This document shows positions 1-9,184 of a DNA stretch of 64,000 nt, piece after piece. A model generated the notes under the pieces. The model made no database searches. It saw nothing but the letters and a program-made list of their open reading frames with translations, and was not told where the DNA came from. Each line of letters starts with the position of its first letter. The stretch's first letter is position 1. This DNA is from Corynebacterium sp. HS2168-gen11 (GTDB lineage: Bacteria > Actinomycetota > Actinomycetes > Mycobacteriales > Mycobacteriaceae): assembly GCF_024834075.1 (NCBI RefSeq), contig NZ_JANUXR010000007.1, positions 1-64,000 on the forward strand, in the 5' to 3' direction. Both the position numbers and the translations under genes were made by a program.

Positions 1-213
1 TCTTCGGTCATTGTAAAACTGAAATGTATCATGGTGAACACTACGCCAGCGTTGAGCAGTTTTCTCAAGCCGTTGACGACTACATCGTGTGGTACAACTA
101 CGAACGTTTACAACAGCGTTTCAAGGGCATGACCCCGATGCAATATCGGAATCAGGCCCTTGGGAACAAAGTCGCTTAGAATTACACCAGTCCAACTTTT
201 GGAGGCTAGTTCA
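1..213 (+). mobile_element. IS3-family element, right end with transposase OrfB C-terminus (cut by window edge)
   Basis: An open frame from base 3 to the TAG at 177-179 encodes 59 residues typical of the end of an IS3-family OrfB transposase. It includes the segment with the last acidic residue of the DDE triad (CKTEMYH), then YIVWYNYERLQQ and GMTPMQYRNQ. About 34 bases further the sequence GGAGGCTAGTTCA, ending at 213, also ends the remnant at 4614, so 213 is taken as the element's right terminus. The visible frame is undamaged, so this copy may be complete outside the window, unlike the other copies here. The next gene is the restriction-modification enzyme, so the element borders an accessory region. 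Confidence 0.85.
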
Positions 214-251
214 TAGCCGTGCCGAGGCGCTTATGTTAGGGATTGGGGTCG

Positions 252-3119
252 CTAGGACTTCGTGAGTCTCGCGTAGTTCGCAAACAGAATCTCTTGACGC
301 TGCCGTGCGCTCGTCAATTTGCGGGGCGCTCCCATCGCTTTATCAACTTCGCGATCCAACGCATCATGCGCACGTAAAAGTTCTGGAGACATTGCCAACG
401 GATTGTAAAGATCCGCTAGCGAACGATTCGGATATAGTGCTCGTGCTTCCAAGACTTTTTTACCCGCTTTGATAATTTTCTCCCGTGTTGCGTCATCAAT
501 ATCTGGCACTGGGAAAGTGTTCCACACGAGAGTATTAGAAAATCGCAAATCAGACTTCATTCGTCCGCCTACAGTTCTCAGCCATGTAATAAACATCGAA
601 GAAGAGAACAACGAAAACGCAAATTCATCTTCATACGGTAACCAAAAAGCAGCGTCTGAGGGCACTATCGTTTCATCATAAAACGCTACCGTGAAAAACT
701 TTCGTGTCTCACTCACAACCCTAGGTATGATTAAGTACTTTCCTTGCGGCATTTTAGCTCCACGGAACAAATGTGGTGTATTCCGCAATTTATACGCATC
801 TCCGGTTGGCTTTGCTTCTTCACGGAATTTTTTTACGAGTTGAACACGTTCTCGTAACACAGGTGATTTAGCGATATCACTTGGTTGAAAATCATCTCCT
901 GCCATCCATAGACACCAACGATCCAAATTATTCACGATCTCTTCACTGCCGCGGAATCGTCGTAAATATTTTGCTGCTATTGGATCAGCTGCGACTTCTT
1001 CATAGTCTTTTGCTTTCACAAGAAGGTGGCCATTATCAGTTGACTGTGCACCTCGCGTAGCTTTCGAAATAACATTAGATAATGGCCGCATCCTTTTTTC
1101 GGATAATATCCATGGACCGTCTACAAGGTAGGCGTTAATTCCTTGTTCAACGGGTTGTTCTACCGGATCACCTTTAGCATCTGGATAGTCCCATAGTCGT
1201 TGCTTGACACCACGATCACGACTAAACCCAACGATGACGCAATGTACCGCTGCTTTACCAGGAGCTTCTGAGTCCCATGCGAACGTACGGTGTGCGAACT
1301 TAATCCGCCAGTCTTGCTTTGCTAACGTGCCAAATAACGCAGGCACTGGCTGTCCTTGCGTAATTGAGTTCGTGGTTACATACGCGAACTCGCCTGATCG
1401 ATCTTTATATAAGTGCATGGCTTGGGCATGCCAACCTGTGACGTAATCAAGATAACCGTCATAGTCTTTACCCCAAATCCGCTTCATATCCGCTTTTTGA
1501 TTACCAGTCTTAGAATACTGACCAATAAATGGCGGGTTACCAAACACATACGTCATCCCCTGCAGCTTCGGGAGAATCTGCGCCCAATCAAGGGCTAAAG
1601 CATTCCCGTGATGAATATGTGCGGTGATCGTAATCGGTAGGCGCTCTGGTGGGCGTCCCACTGCATTGGCAAGCTCTTTATTGGACTGATGATCAACCAA
1701 GAACATCGCAGTCTCGGCAATCTTGGCAGGCCACCAGTTAATCTCAAAACCATAGAACTGGCCAATAGATAACTTCTGCTCCCAGGAAATATCTAACGCC
1801 ATGCCAGTTTCCCCACGACGCTGACGAATCGCCACAATAAGGTCAGTCTCAATCTTACGAAGCTCACGATACGCCACGATAAGGAAGTTTCCAGCACCAC
1901 ACGCGGGGTCACAGAACACCATCTCGGCTAAGGAATCTCGGAATTCCTCTAGCTTGCGAACAGGTGTAGACGGGCTGGCCACCAGTTTGTTCGCTTGCTC
2001 TCTTAGCTCGTTTAGAAACAGTGGGTTTAGCGTCTTAAGAATATTTTTCTCGCTCGTATAGTGCTCGCCATCGCCTCGTCGTGCTTGCTTAGACTTCACC
2101 AATTGGAACAAAGAACCAAACGTGGCCACGCTAATTTTCGACCAGTCAAATGCACACGCTGCTAATAAAGCGTCTCGCATACTTACATCGAAATATTCAA
2201 GGTTTAAAGGTTCAGCAAACAATGCTCCATTGACATATGGGAACTTCGCTAACGTGCCAGGAAGCCTCGGTGAGCGCTTATTTTCTGGAGTGTTAAGCAC
2301 ATCAAACAATGCGTTTAGTTGCACGCCTAAGTTTTCTGGAGTCGTCTCATTAGTCACGAAATCCGCAAACAGATGTTTTGGTTCCCACAGTCCAGAATCA
2401 TCGCCAAACAGCAAGAACAAAATACGCGTCAAATACATCGAGGTCTGCTGAACGCGTGCGTCTTCATCTTCTGGGTTAATCGGAGCTTCATTGCCGACTT
2501 TTTCGTCTACATCGTCGCCATTCATTGCGCGGAATAACTCCACCATCAAGCGAGATGCTTCCAAGGAAGCTGCTTCTTCTTCGCGATAGGCCGTTGTTTC
2601 ATAATCGGCTAGGAAAACTAGTTGCTCTACATGCTCATCAATTTCTGACAGCGGAAACCTCTCATCCCAAGTCGATTGTCCTGCGTCCTCAGCGCGGCCT
2701 AGACGGGTAACGCGAATAGTCTCAAAATCACTACACAACACATAGGCAGGCATTTGCGAATTCGGAATCGTACCACCTTGCAAGTAATCCAATGCCTGGC
2801 TATACGCACTTTCGACGCCTTTTCCGAGTGACTTTGCTTCACCAATAACCTTGCCAGGAATAAACATATCAATCTTGCCAATACGGCCAGTAGAAGCACG
2901 TTTAGCCGAACGCTGATAGATATACAGCTCTTGCGCATTGATACCGAAGCATCCCAAAAGACCTGCCCAAAATTGCTGGTCATGGCTCGATTCAGTGGCT
3001 TGTCGATTTTCGGTTTTCCATTCCTCGATTTTCTCAAGCCATCGGATCTTAAACTCGGTGAGGTTATGGCGGATCGTAGTGCGATCTAGAACTGGTGCAT
3101 GGGCAGACATAGGAACCAA
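252..3119 (-). CDS. MmeI-like type IIL restriction-modification enzyme (nuclease, methyltransferase and specificity in one chain)
   Basis: A 955-residue protein. Near the N-terminus is a PD-(D/E)XK nuclease signature, D84-x9-E94-x-K96, with the same spacing as the MmeI active site. A helical region follows. Then come the adenine methyltransferase motifs: GEHYTS around 350 (motif X), DPACGAGNF at 403-411 (motif I, SAM binding) and GNPPF at about 526-530 (motif IV, catalytic). The remaining 400 residues would hold the target-recognition domain. Enzymes of this family methylate one strand of an asymmetric site and cut about 20 bases away. They need no separate methylase, and none is adjacent. 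The recognition site cannot be read from the sequence. An internal ATG at 3110 is an alternative start. IS3 sequences on both sides suggest horizontal acquisition. Confidence 0.9.
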   Translation of the reverse strand: MVPMSAHAPVLDRTTIRHNLTEFKIRWLEKIEEWKTENRQATESSHDQQFWAGLLGCFGINAQELYIYQRSAKRASTGRIGKIDMFIPGKVIGEAKSLGKGVESAYSQALDYLQGGTIPNSQMPAYVLCSDFETIRVTRLGRAEDAGQSTWDERFPLSEIDEHVEQLVFLADYETTAYREEEAASLEASRLMVELFRAMNGDDVDEKVGNEAPINPEDEDARVQQTSMYLTRILFLLFGDDSGLWEPKHLFADFVTNETTPENLGVQLNALFDVLNTPENKRSPRLPGTLAKFPYVNGALFAEPLNLEYFDVSMRDALLAACAFDWSKISVATFGSLFQLVKSKQARRGDGEHYTSEKNILKTLNPLFLNELREQANKLVASPSTPVRKLEEFRDSLAEMVFCDPACGAGNFLIVAYRELRKIETDLIVAIRQRRGETGMALDISWEQKLSIGQFYGFEINWWPAKIAETAMFLVDHQSNKELANAVGRPPERLPITITAHIHHGNALALDWAQILPKLQGMTYVFGNPPFIGQYSKTGNQKADMKRIWGKDYDGYLDYVTGWHAQAMHLYKDRSGEFAYVTTNSITQGQPVPALFGTLAKQDWRIKFAHRTFAWDSEAPGKAAVHCVIVGFSRDRGVKQRLWDYPDAKGDPVEQPVEQGINAYLVDGPWILSEKRMRPLSNVISKATRGAQSTDNGHLLVKAKDYEEVAADPIAAKYLRRFRGSEEIVNNLDRWCLWMAGDDFQPSDIAKSPVLRERVQLVKKFREEAKPTGDAYKLRNTPHLFRGAKMPQGKYLIIPRVVSETRKFFTVAFYDETIVPSDAAFWLPYEDEFAFSLFSSSMFITWLRTVGGRMKSDLRFSNTLVWNTFPVPDIDDATREKIIKAGKKVLEARALYPNRSLADLYNPLAMSPELLRAHDALDREVDKAMGAPRKLTSARQRQEILFANYARLTKS

Positions 3120-3267
3120 TCTTTTAATGGCCGGACAAATTTTATCTATCCTTAAAACTACTGCCTTTAACCCAACTTATTACGATTAAAAGAGCTAAAG
3201 ATCTCAATCTGCTAGTTCAGAATGGAATAGGGACCTGCACTCGTTTTCCTTTGGACATAAAACTTAA

Positions 3268-3301
3268 AAAAAATCTCTTTCATGAATGAAAGAGATTTTT
3301 T
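3268..3301 (-). terminator. Rho-independent terminator after the 140-residue membrane-protein gene
   Basis: AAAATCTCTTTCAT pairs with ATGAAAGAGATTTT in a near-perfect hairpin that has a T-run on the minus strand, just past the stop of the gene ending at 3315. In the second gene copy the equivalent hairpin has lost one arm where the IS remnant joins (about 4614-4632). Confidence 0.8.
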
Positions 3302-3960
3302 CAGTAGAACGCCTTTATTCCGAGCTAGACAGCAGTGAATCAGGATTCGGAATGGTTATATCTTTCCGGGCCACTCCAGTCTCAGGAATAGAAACTTCTA
3401 CATCCATAACTTGAGTGCCCGGAGTTTTCCCACAATCAAAGCGGAGAGTTACTGTTATTCCTGGAGTGAAGGAGTCGGCATAAATACCACGAATAGGAGG
3501 GGTTGCAATATCCAGATGAGGTCCCGGACCTAAATAGTCAACAGCGCACAAACGTGGTAATCCATGCTGGTCAGTAACCCTGATAACCAGATTATTGTCA
3601 CGCGTAGAGGCAGAGGAGGAAGTGTTGTCCAAATATCCAAAATGAGTCATAAAACCCAACACAATAGAGACAACGAGTGCAATAGCTCCTGCAATAGGAG
3701 CAAACTTCTGAGCGATGGCATGAATGTTGAACGGCATATTTTTCCTTAAAGAAAAAATCTCACGAGTTCGGAATAAACATTAGAGATAATGGATACAGGG
3801 ATACGGGACTTCCATAGAACCGTATAGCGCAACTGTATCAAACTAAAGTTTAGTTTGGAATGGACAAAAGTTTTTCTTTGTGTGATTTAAATCTATTTCC
3901 TCACCAGTGTTATAACTGACTCTGTGCGAGAAAAATCAGTGGAAAATTATCTGTGTGGCT
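3290..3960. repeat. Segmental duplication, copy A (membrane-protein gene plus upstream region)
   Basis: About 670 bases match 4621-5280 throughout, in the gene and in the AT-rich upstream region (for example GATACGGGACTTCC and CCAGTGTT are shared). By eye the copies agree at most positions, with scattered substitutions and small indels, so the duplication is not recent. Copy A keeps an intact downstream terminator. Confidence 0.8.
3315..3737 (-). CDS. Small membrane-anchored protein, unknown function (copy A)
   Basis: A 140-residue protein. After about 14 residues it has one hydrophobic segment (AGAIALVVSIVLGFMTHFGY). A Ser/Thr-rich stretch follows, then an outward-facing domain of about 90 residues with two cysteines (RLCAVDY and RFDCGKT), which could form a disulfide if exported. 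The predicted beta-rich segment (LVIRVTDQHGLPR, VMDVEVSIPETGVAR) looks like a small Ig-like fold, but I recognise no family. It is a diverged twin of the gene at 4646-5068. The start ATG is preceded by AAGGAAAAAT. It lies in a region with IS debris and a restriction-modification gene, consistent with accessory DNA. Confidence 0.7.
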   Translation of the reverse strand: MPFNIHAIAQKFAPIAGAIALVVSIVLGFMTHFGYLDNTSSSASTRDNNLVIRVTDQHGLPRLCAVDYLGPGPHLDIATPPIRGIYADSFTPGITVTLRFDCGKTPGTQVMDVEVSIPETGVARKDITIPNPDSLLSSSE

Positions 3961-4051
3961 GGGAGGGTAAATCCGCACACAAATAAAAAAGAAAGAGAAA
4001 AGGGAAAAAGAAGTAGCAGAAATCCTATTGTTTACGACAACAGTGAAGTGG

Positions 4052-4614
4052 GTTGAGCTTGGTCTCTGTTCGATAGATAAGCATACTCTGGACTAGGTCA
4101 AAGAAATTTAAGCAGAAGTTTAAAGACAGCATTATTGGCTTAAGAGAAGAGCAAATTCTAGCGGAAAACGTTTCCCTGCAAGATGCATGCAAGATTGAGG
4201 CATCGAAACTCGGTGTTTCATGGCATACTGCCGGGCAATGGGTATAGATAGCTCGCCGTGAAGGACGCGTTATTAAACGCATGACAGAGCACTTGGAAAC
4301 TGAAAATTGCAAGGCTACGGTGTGAAAACCAACAGCTTCGCGACACCAATGAGTTGTTGAAAGCTGCGTCGGTTTTTTCGTGTCAATACTCGACTCGAAA
4401 CGCCGGAAATAATTCGGTTCATTGATGAATATCGGAATCGTTTCTTTGTCGAGTTTATCGGGTTCTGCAAGCTTTCGACGACTATATTTGTGGTACAACA
4501 ATGAACGTTTACAACAACGTCTCAAGGGTCTGACCTCGATGCAATATCGGAATCAGACCCTTGGGAACAAAGTCTCCTAGAATTACACCAGTCCAACTTT
4601 CGGAGGCTAGTTCA
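4052..4614 (+). mobile_element. Degraded IS3-family element (internally deleted)
   Basis: From about 4093 a frame reads SKKFKQKFKDSIIGLREEQ, typical of an IS3 OrfA helix-turn-helix start, but it has internal stops. The OrfB start follows at about 4360-4450 (AASVFFV, then RRKIIRFIDEYRNRF after frameshifts). It jumps directly to the OrfB end (LWYNNERLQQRLKGLT, MQYRNQ) at about 4490-4580. Most of the catalytic core is missing. The right terminus GGAGGCTAGTTCA at 4602-4614 matches the one at 213. The left terminus is not clear. It is inserted between the two copies of the duplicated membrane-protein gene. Confidence 0.8.
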
Positions 4615-4620
4615 GAATCA

Positions 4621-5280
4621 GAGAGATTTTTTAAGTAGAACGCTTTTATTCCGAGCTAGACAGCAGTGAATCAGGATTCGGAATGGTTATATACTCCCGT
4701 GCCACTCCAGTCTCAGGAATAGAAAATTCTACATCCATAACTTGAGTGCCCGGAGTTTTCCCACAATCAAAGCGGATAGGTACTGTTGTTCCTGGAGCGA
4801 AGGAGTCGACATAAATACCACGAGTAACATGCTTTGCTATAGCCAGATGAGGTCCCGGACCTAACTCCTTAACAGAGCACCAACGTGGTAATCCATGCTG
4901 GTCAGTGACCCGGACAACCAGATTTTTGCCACGTGTAGAGGCAGAGGAGGAAGTGTTGTCCAAATATCCAAAATGAGTCATAAAACCCAACACAATAGAG
5001 ACAACGAGTGCAATAGCTCCTGCAACAGGAGCAAACTTCTGAGCGATGGCATGAATGTTGAACGGCATATTTTCTCCTTAACGAAATACTCTGACTCGTC
5101 GGAATAACCAGCAGAGATAAAGGGTTGAGGGATACGGGACTTCCGTCGAACCGTATCACGCGACTATATCAAACTAATGTTTATTTGGGAAAGGGAAAAA
5201 GTTTTTTCTGTGATCTGAATCTATTTTCTCGCCAGTGTTGTGATTGAGACTGCACGAGAAAATCTAGTGGAAAGTTATCT
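4621..5280. repeat. Segmental duplication, copy B
   Basis: This is the second copy of the segment at 3290-3960, in the same orientation. It begins within the downstream hairpin of the gene: only the right arm (AGAGATTTTTT) is present, and the bases to the left are the IS terminus. The IS junction therefore cut this copy's terminator. Confidence 0.8.
4646..5068 (-). CDS. Small membrane-anchored protein, unknown function (copy B)
   Basis: A 140-residue twin of the protein at 3315-3737. The first 45 residues are nearly identical (one change in the first 40), including the membrane segment. The exported domain differs more: RWCSVKELGPGP against RLCAVDYLGPGP, and AKHVTRGIYVDS against ATPPIRGIYADS. 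Both cysteines are kept. A conserved anchor with a more variable exposed domain suggests the frame was maintained after duplication. TCTCCTTAACG on the plus strand just upstream gives an AAGGAGA ribosome binding site on the coding strand. Its own terminator is truncated by the adjoining IS remnant. Function unknown. Confidence 0.7.
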   Translation of the reverse strand: MPFNIHAIAQKFAPVAGAIALVVSIVLGFMTHFGYLDNTSSSASTRGKNLVVRVTDQHGLPRWCSVKELGPGPHLAIAKHVTRGIYVDSFAPGTTVPIRFDCGKTPGTQVMDVEFSIPETGVAREYITIPNPDSLLSSSE

Positions 5281-5340
5281 GCCTAAACGAACGCCACTTC
5301 ATGCACAAACAAAAAGTGAACGAGAGGGAAAGTAAAAGCC

Positions 5341-5440
5341 GAAATTGCAAGGTTGCGTCGCAAAGAAAACGGCATTGGTTGTGCGCAAACCGCTCGTGTG
5401 ATGCGCCGTGCTGGAGTCGGGGGCAAAAGATAAGAGCCGG
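5341..5440 (+). mobile_element. Short IS3-family transposase fragment
   Basis: GAAATTGCAAGGTTGCGTCG resembles the OrfA leucine-zipper end (EIARLRR). It runs straight into GGCATTGGTTGTGCGCAAAC and GGGGCAAAAGATAAGAGCCGG, which matches OrfB helix-turn-helix sequence in the remnant at 53575-53660. Only about 100 bases survive. Confidence 0.6.
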
Positions 5441-5495
5441 TCACCTGTAACAACGCGCGAGCCGAAACTGCACAAGCGGCGTAAGATAGAAAACT

Positions 5496-5957
5496 ATGAG
5501 TGACTTAAAACAACAAATCCGTGACGATATGAAAGCCGCGTTGAAGGCTCGTGACAAAACTCGCACGGGCGCTTTGCGCATGCTGGTTGCTGCGATTCAA
5601 ACCGAGGAAACTGCAGGATCCAAGCATGAGCTCACCGATCAGGAGATCTTGAAGGTGATTGCTCGTGAGGTGAAAAAACGTAAAGAGTCGGCTGAGGTTT
5701 ATGCGGCAAATGGTCGCCAAGAATTAGCTGATACCGAACTTGCCGAAGCTGAGGTGTTAAGTGGATACCAGCCGCAGCAGCTTGACGACGCAGCCCTGGC
5801 AAGCGTCGTGGAAAAAGCTATTGCTCAAGTTGTGGCAGAAGCCGGTGAAGCAACCATGAAGCAAATGGGCCAAGTGATGAAAGCTGCAACCGAACTTGCT
5901 GCAGGTGCAGCTGATGGTAAGCGCTTATCAACGGCAGTTCGGGCGGCGCTTGCCTAA
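5496..5957 (+). CDS. yqeY: GatB/YqeY domain protein
   Basis: 153 residues, the usual length of YqeY. It begins LKQQIRDDMKAALKARDKTR, then GALRMLVAAIQTEE, and ends with the helical GatB-like tail (EATMKQMGQVMKAA, DGKRLSTAVRAAL). The tail resembles the tRNA-binding domain of the amidotransferase subunit GatB, so a role near tRNA-dependent amidation is often suggested. The precise function of free-standing YqeY is not established. It is convergent with the PBP gene and shares the terminator at 5981-6027 with it. Confidence 0.9.
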   Translation: MSDLKQQIRDDMKAALKARDKTRTGALRMLVAAIQTEETAGSKHELTDQEILKVIAREVKKRKESAEVYAANGRQELADTELAEAEVLSGYQPQQLDDAALASVVEKAIAQVVAEAGEATMKQMGQVMKAATELAAGAADGKRLSTAVRAALA

Positions 5958-5980
5958 GCGTTTTAAGAACTGTGCATAAC

Positions 5981-6027
5981 AAAAACTTCCGATGATCCTT
6001 TGCAGAGGAATCACCGGAAGTTTTTTC
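5981..6027 (+). terminator. Terminator between yqeY and the PBP gene
   Basis: AAAACTTCCGATGATCC pairs with GGAATCACCGGAAGTTTT around a short loop and is followed by T6. A-rich sequence on the left side means it could also serve the converging PBP gene. Confidence 0.85.
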
Positions 6028-6040
6028 TTATCACGAGGCT

Positions 6041-8470
6041 TTAAGGGGTTCGAGCCTGTTGTTGTAATTGACGGAAATATTCTTGCAGCTGTGCAATTTG
6101 CTGACGTTGAATTTCTTCTTCCTCCTCCGGAGTGAGCTCGTCGACTTCGACCGTATCGTCTGGTTCTGCTGGAGGTTCTTGTAGGCGCACTGGTGGTGCG
6201 GTACCGTCAGAAACCACCACGACAACGCGACTGCCTTCACGCAATGGCGCTTGTGCGTCGATACGCATCACGGTTTCCTTCGGTATGCCATTTCCAGCAG
6301 TGATTTGCTGAACGACAACGAACTTACGATCTTCAAGGGTGTGCTTCACTCGATCATAAGGTTGACCGGCAAACTCATGAGTCAAACGGTCAGCAATGCC
6401 ACCGAGATATTCATGATTCAATGGTGCCAATCCGCCCTCGCTGGCGTAAGTGTGTTGCGCTGCAGCAAACCAGCTGCGTGCTGGCTCATAGCCACCGAAG
6501 AGGTTGCCGTTTTCACATTGCTGTAATGGAGCAGTACACAGTGGTGCAACGGTGGTGCCATCGTTATAGATATACGTGATTGCTGCAAAACGATCATTAA
6601 AGCCCATAAAAGCTGCAGATTGGTGCGATTCCGTGGTACCAGTCTTGGCGGCAAGTGGTGACGACCAGCCAGCTGCTGCTGCCGCGTCTTTTGCAGTGCC
6701 TTTGATGATGTCAGCGCTCATGCCGTGGGCAAGGGCGCGAGCGACTTCAACGCTGGTGGCTTGTTCGCAGACAGGCTTTTCCAAGAATACTTCGTGGCCT
6801 GCCTGATCTACCATGCGTTCGATTGGAGTCGGTTCACACCACGTACCATCAGAGGCGATGGTGGCCGCAACATTCGATAACTCCAACGGATTCACCGCAG
6901 TTGGGCCAAGCGTATAGGAACCAAGATTTTGCTTCTTCATCACATCAGCGATCGCAGTTTCTGCATCCCAACTGCCTTTTTCGCCGTATGAACGCAATCC
7001 TAGACGAACGGAAAGATCCACCACACTTGGCACTGTGACATCGCGAATAAGATTGACGAATAATGTGTTTGGCGAATACGCCAAGGCGTCTTGAAGTGAC
7101 ATTTGAGGTGCGTAGCTACCAGCGTTTTCCACGCAGTATGTATTTGGTGGACAGTTCGCAGCACCACCGGCACCCATGCCCTGAAGTTCGACACGAGGTG
7201 GCACGCTAAAGACCGAGTCAAGACCGAACCCTTGCTCGAGCGCAGCGGCAGCGGTGAAGATCTTAAAAATCGATCCTGCACCACTACCGACTAACGTCGC
7301 TGGCTGATTCAAAACAGTTTGACCTGCATCGAGATCCAAGCCATAGTCGCGAGAAGATGTCATTGCGAGAATGCGACGTGTGTCTTTGCCTGGTTCAATA
7401 ATGTTCATGACCGCTGCAGCACCTGCAGTATGCGAATCAACCTGGCTGGTTACTCCATTATGGGCAGCTTCTTGTACTTCTGGGTCCAACGTTGTGTGAA
7501 TCGTATAGGCGCCGCGATGCAGTTTTTCAAGGCTAAGCCCTTTTTTCTCAAGATACTGCAGCACGTAATCGCAGAAGAATCCACGATTACCAGTCGTAAT
7601 GCAACCGTTTGGTGGAATAATCGGCTGTTCTAGTACACCAAGCGGTTCTAGCTGGAAAGCATCAGCCTCTTGTTGGGAAATCACCCCGTTATCAGCCATC
7701 GCTTGTAAGACAATTCCACGTTTTGTCAGCACTGCTTCTGGATTTGTATAAGGGTTGAAATAGCTTGATGATTGCACAATGCCTGCGAGCATGGCCGATT
7801 GGGGAATATTCAGCTGTGATGCTGGAATGCCGAAATATGTTTGGGCGGCTGCTTCAATGCCATAGGCGCCATTGCCAAAGGGGATGATATTGAGGTATCG
7901 CGTTAAAATCGCATCTTTGGTGAGCGTTTTATCAAGTCCGGAAGCCATGCGCATTTCGCGCAGTTTTCGTGGAATTGAGGTTTCAATTGCAGCTTGTTGT
8001 TCGTCCTTTGTCGTTGATGAAACAAGCAAGAGATAATTTTTGACATACTGCTGGTTGATTGTGGATGCGCCTTGTTCCACACCACCAGCTAAAATATTGC
8101 GCAGCATCGCACGAACATTGCCCTGAATATCGACACCGTTATGTTCATAAAAGCGGCGATCTTCAATTGCAACAATGGCGTCTTTCATCGATTGAGCAAT
8201 TGCATCAGCAGGGACTTCATATCGACGCTGATCGTAGAGCCATGCAAATGGTTGACCATTTTTATCGGTAATGGTGGTGACCCCAGGAGTGGTCGATGAT
8301 GTGAGATCTTGCAGGTTCGACTGCATAGTTTCATCGGTGCGTGCAATTGCGACACTGCCAAGTGCAGCCAGTGGCGTCAGCGCAATTGCACTTGCCACAC
8401 CTGCTGTGAGAGTGGCAGTGAAGATCTTTGACAAAGGTTTTAATACAGGCACATCTACTAGCCTAGCCAT
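6041..8470 (-). CDS. Class A penicillin-binding protein (PonA2/PBP1a type) with a C-terminal PASTA-like domain
   Basis: 809 residues. An N-terminal membrane anchor is followed by a GT51 glycosyltransferase domain (catalytic EDRRFYEHNG, then GASTINQQYVKN and RKLREMRMA). The transpeptidase domain has the three active-site motifs: SIFK (SxxK), SPN (SxN) and KTGT. The last 130 residues hold a PASTA-like unit, then an acidic and Gln-rich tail (EEEEEIQRQQ). It polymerises and crosslinks peptidoglycan at the outer face of the membrane. The divergent whcA neighbour reproduces the ponA2-whiB4 pairing of mycobacteria and the pbp1a-whcA pairing I recall in C. glutamicum. That supports the PonA2 type over PonA1. 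Confidence 0.93.
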   Translation of the reverse strand: MARLVDVPVLKPLSKIFTATLTAGVASAIALTPLAALGSVAIARTDETMQSNLQDLTSSTTPGVTTITDKNGQPFAWLYDQRRYEVPADAIAQSMKDAIVAIEDRRFYEHNGVDIQGNVRAMLRNILAGGVEQGASTINQQYVKNYLLLVSSTTKDEQQAAIETSIPRKLREMRMASGLDKTLTKDAILTRYLNIIPFGNGAYGIEAAAQTYFGIPASQLNIPQSAMLAGIVQSSSYFNPYTNPEAVLTKRGIVLQAMADNGVISQQEADAFQLEPLGVLEQPIIPPNGCITTGNRGFFCDYVLQYLEKKGLSLEKLHRGAYTIHTTLDPEVQEAAHNGVTSQVDSHTAGAAAVMNIIEPGKDTRRILAMTSSRDYGLDLDAGQTVLNQPATLVGSGAGSIFKIFTAAAALEQGFGLDSVFSVPPRVELQGMGAGGAANCPPNTYCVENAGSYAPQMSLQDALAYSPNTLFVNLIRDVTVPSVVDLSVRLGLRSYGEKGSWDAETAIADVMKKQNLGSYTLGPTAVNPLELSNVAATIASDGTWCEPTPIERMVDQAGHEVFLEKPVCEQATSVEVARALAHGMSADIIKGTAKDAAAAAGWSSPLAAKTGTTESHQSAAFMGFNDRFAAITYIYNDGTTVAPLCTAPLQQCENGNLFGGYEPARSWFAAAQHTYASEGGLAPLNHEYLGGIADRLTHEFAGQPYDRVKHTLEDRKFVVVQQITAGNGIPKETVMRIDAQAPLREGSRVVVVVSDGTAPPVRLQEPPAEPDDTVEVDELTPEEEEEIQRQQIAQLQEYFRQLQQQARTP

Positions 8471-8640
8471 GATTGTTGTGAAAGGGGTATATAACAGTAC
8501 CCCAAAATGTGTGACTCATTCGACTTTATCTCATTTATGTGAATACACTTACAGCCAAAAGATTGTGTAAAATACTTTGAGGGCAATCACACATCAGCTC
8601 AATTTTTACGTTTGGAGATGAGCCTTCAGCGAGTGAATGC

Positions 8641-9003
8641 ATGACAGGAGGGCGTCATCGAATGGCTGCATCTTTGGCGATGAGGAAAGGTGTAAGAGGC
8701 GTTAAAAATAGAAATATTCATGCGTCGATTCGAGTTGAATGGGTGACATCTGCGAAGTGTCGTAAAGGTGATCCAGATGCCTTATTTGTCAGTGGGGCTG
8801 CGCAACGACGAGCGGCGCTGATTTGTCAACGATGTCCAGTGATTCTGCACTGTCGCGCTGATGCCTTAGATAATAAGGTGGAGTTTGGGGTCTGGGGTGG
8901 CCTGACCGAGCGAGAACGACGAGCACTTCTTCGCAATTATCCAGAAATCACATCATGGGCCGAGTTTTATCACAACGGCCATGATCATACTGGCAATTTA
9001 TAG
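8641..9003 (+). CDS. whcA: WhiB-family iron-sulfur regulator, WhcA (WhiB4) type
   Basis: 120 residues with the four WhiB cysteines in order: C in SAKC, then CQRC (CxxC), then C five residues on (PVILHC). After them come the GVWGG turn and a basic C-terminus (TERERRALLR). The cluster cysteines sense oxygen, NO or redox state, and the GVWGG region contacts the sigma factor or DNA. DNKVEFGVWGGLTERERRALL is close to mycobacterial WhiB4, and the divergent ponA2-type PBP is the same neighbour. WhcA of C. glutamicum represses oxidative-stress genes. The 170-base gap to the PBP start must hold both promoters. The ATG at 8641 has no strong ribosome binding site, so a start up to 20 codons later is possible. 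Confidence 0.9.
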   Translation: MTGGRHRMAASLAMRKGVRGVKNRNIHASIRVEWVTSAKCRKGDPDALFVSGAAQRRAALICQRCPVILHCRADALDNKVEFGVWGGLTERERRALLRNYPEITSWAEFYHNGHDHTGNL

Positions 9004-9184
9004 CGGTAGCATATTGTGCGTGATGCGCGGAGCTCTAGTGATGGTTGTGTCTTGAGAATAATTGCACTCAACTGGAATTTGTGGCAGACGCCGGAAGTCG
9101 GCAGAACATCGTGATGAGAAATACTGCTGGGAAGAAGCTTCGTTGTACTTTCCAGTAAAGATGTCATTGGGTACAGTGTGAAGC

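Noticed and set aside
6045-6056. GGTTCGAGCC, similar to the T-loop of a tRNA
   Set aside because: It lies in the coding region of the penicillin-binding protein, and no acceptor, D or anticodon stem could be formed around it.
8471-8640. GlxR binding site between the PBP and whcA genes
   Set aside because: TGTGA half-sites are present (about 8509), but no second half-site lies at the right distance.
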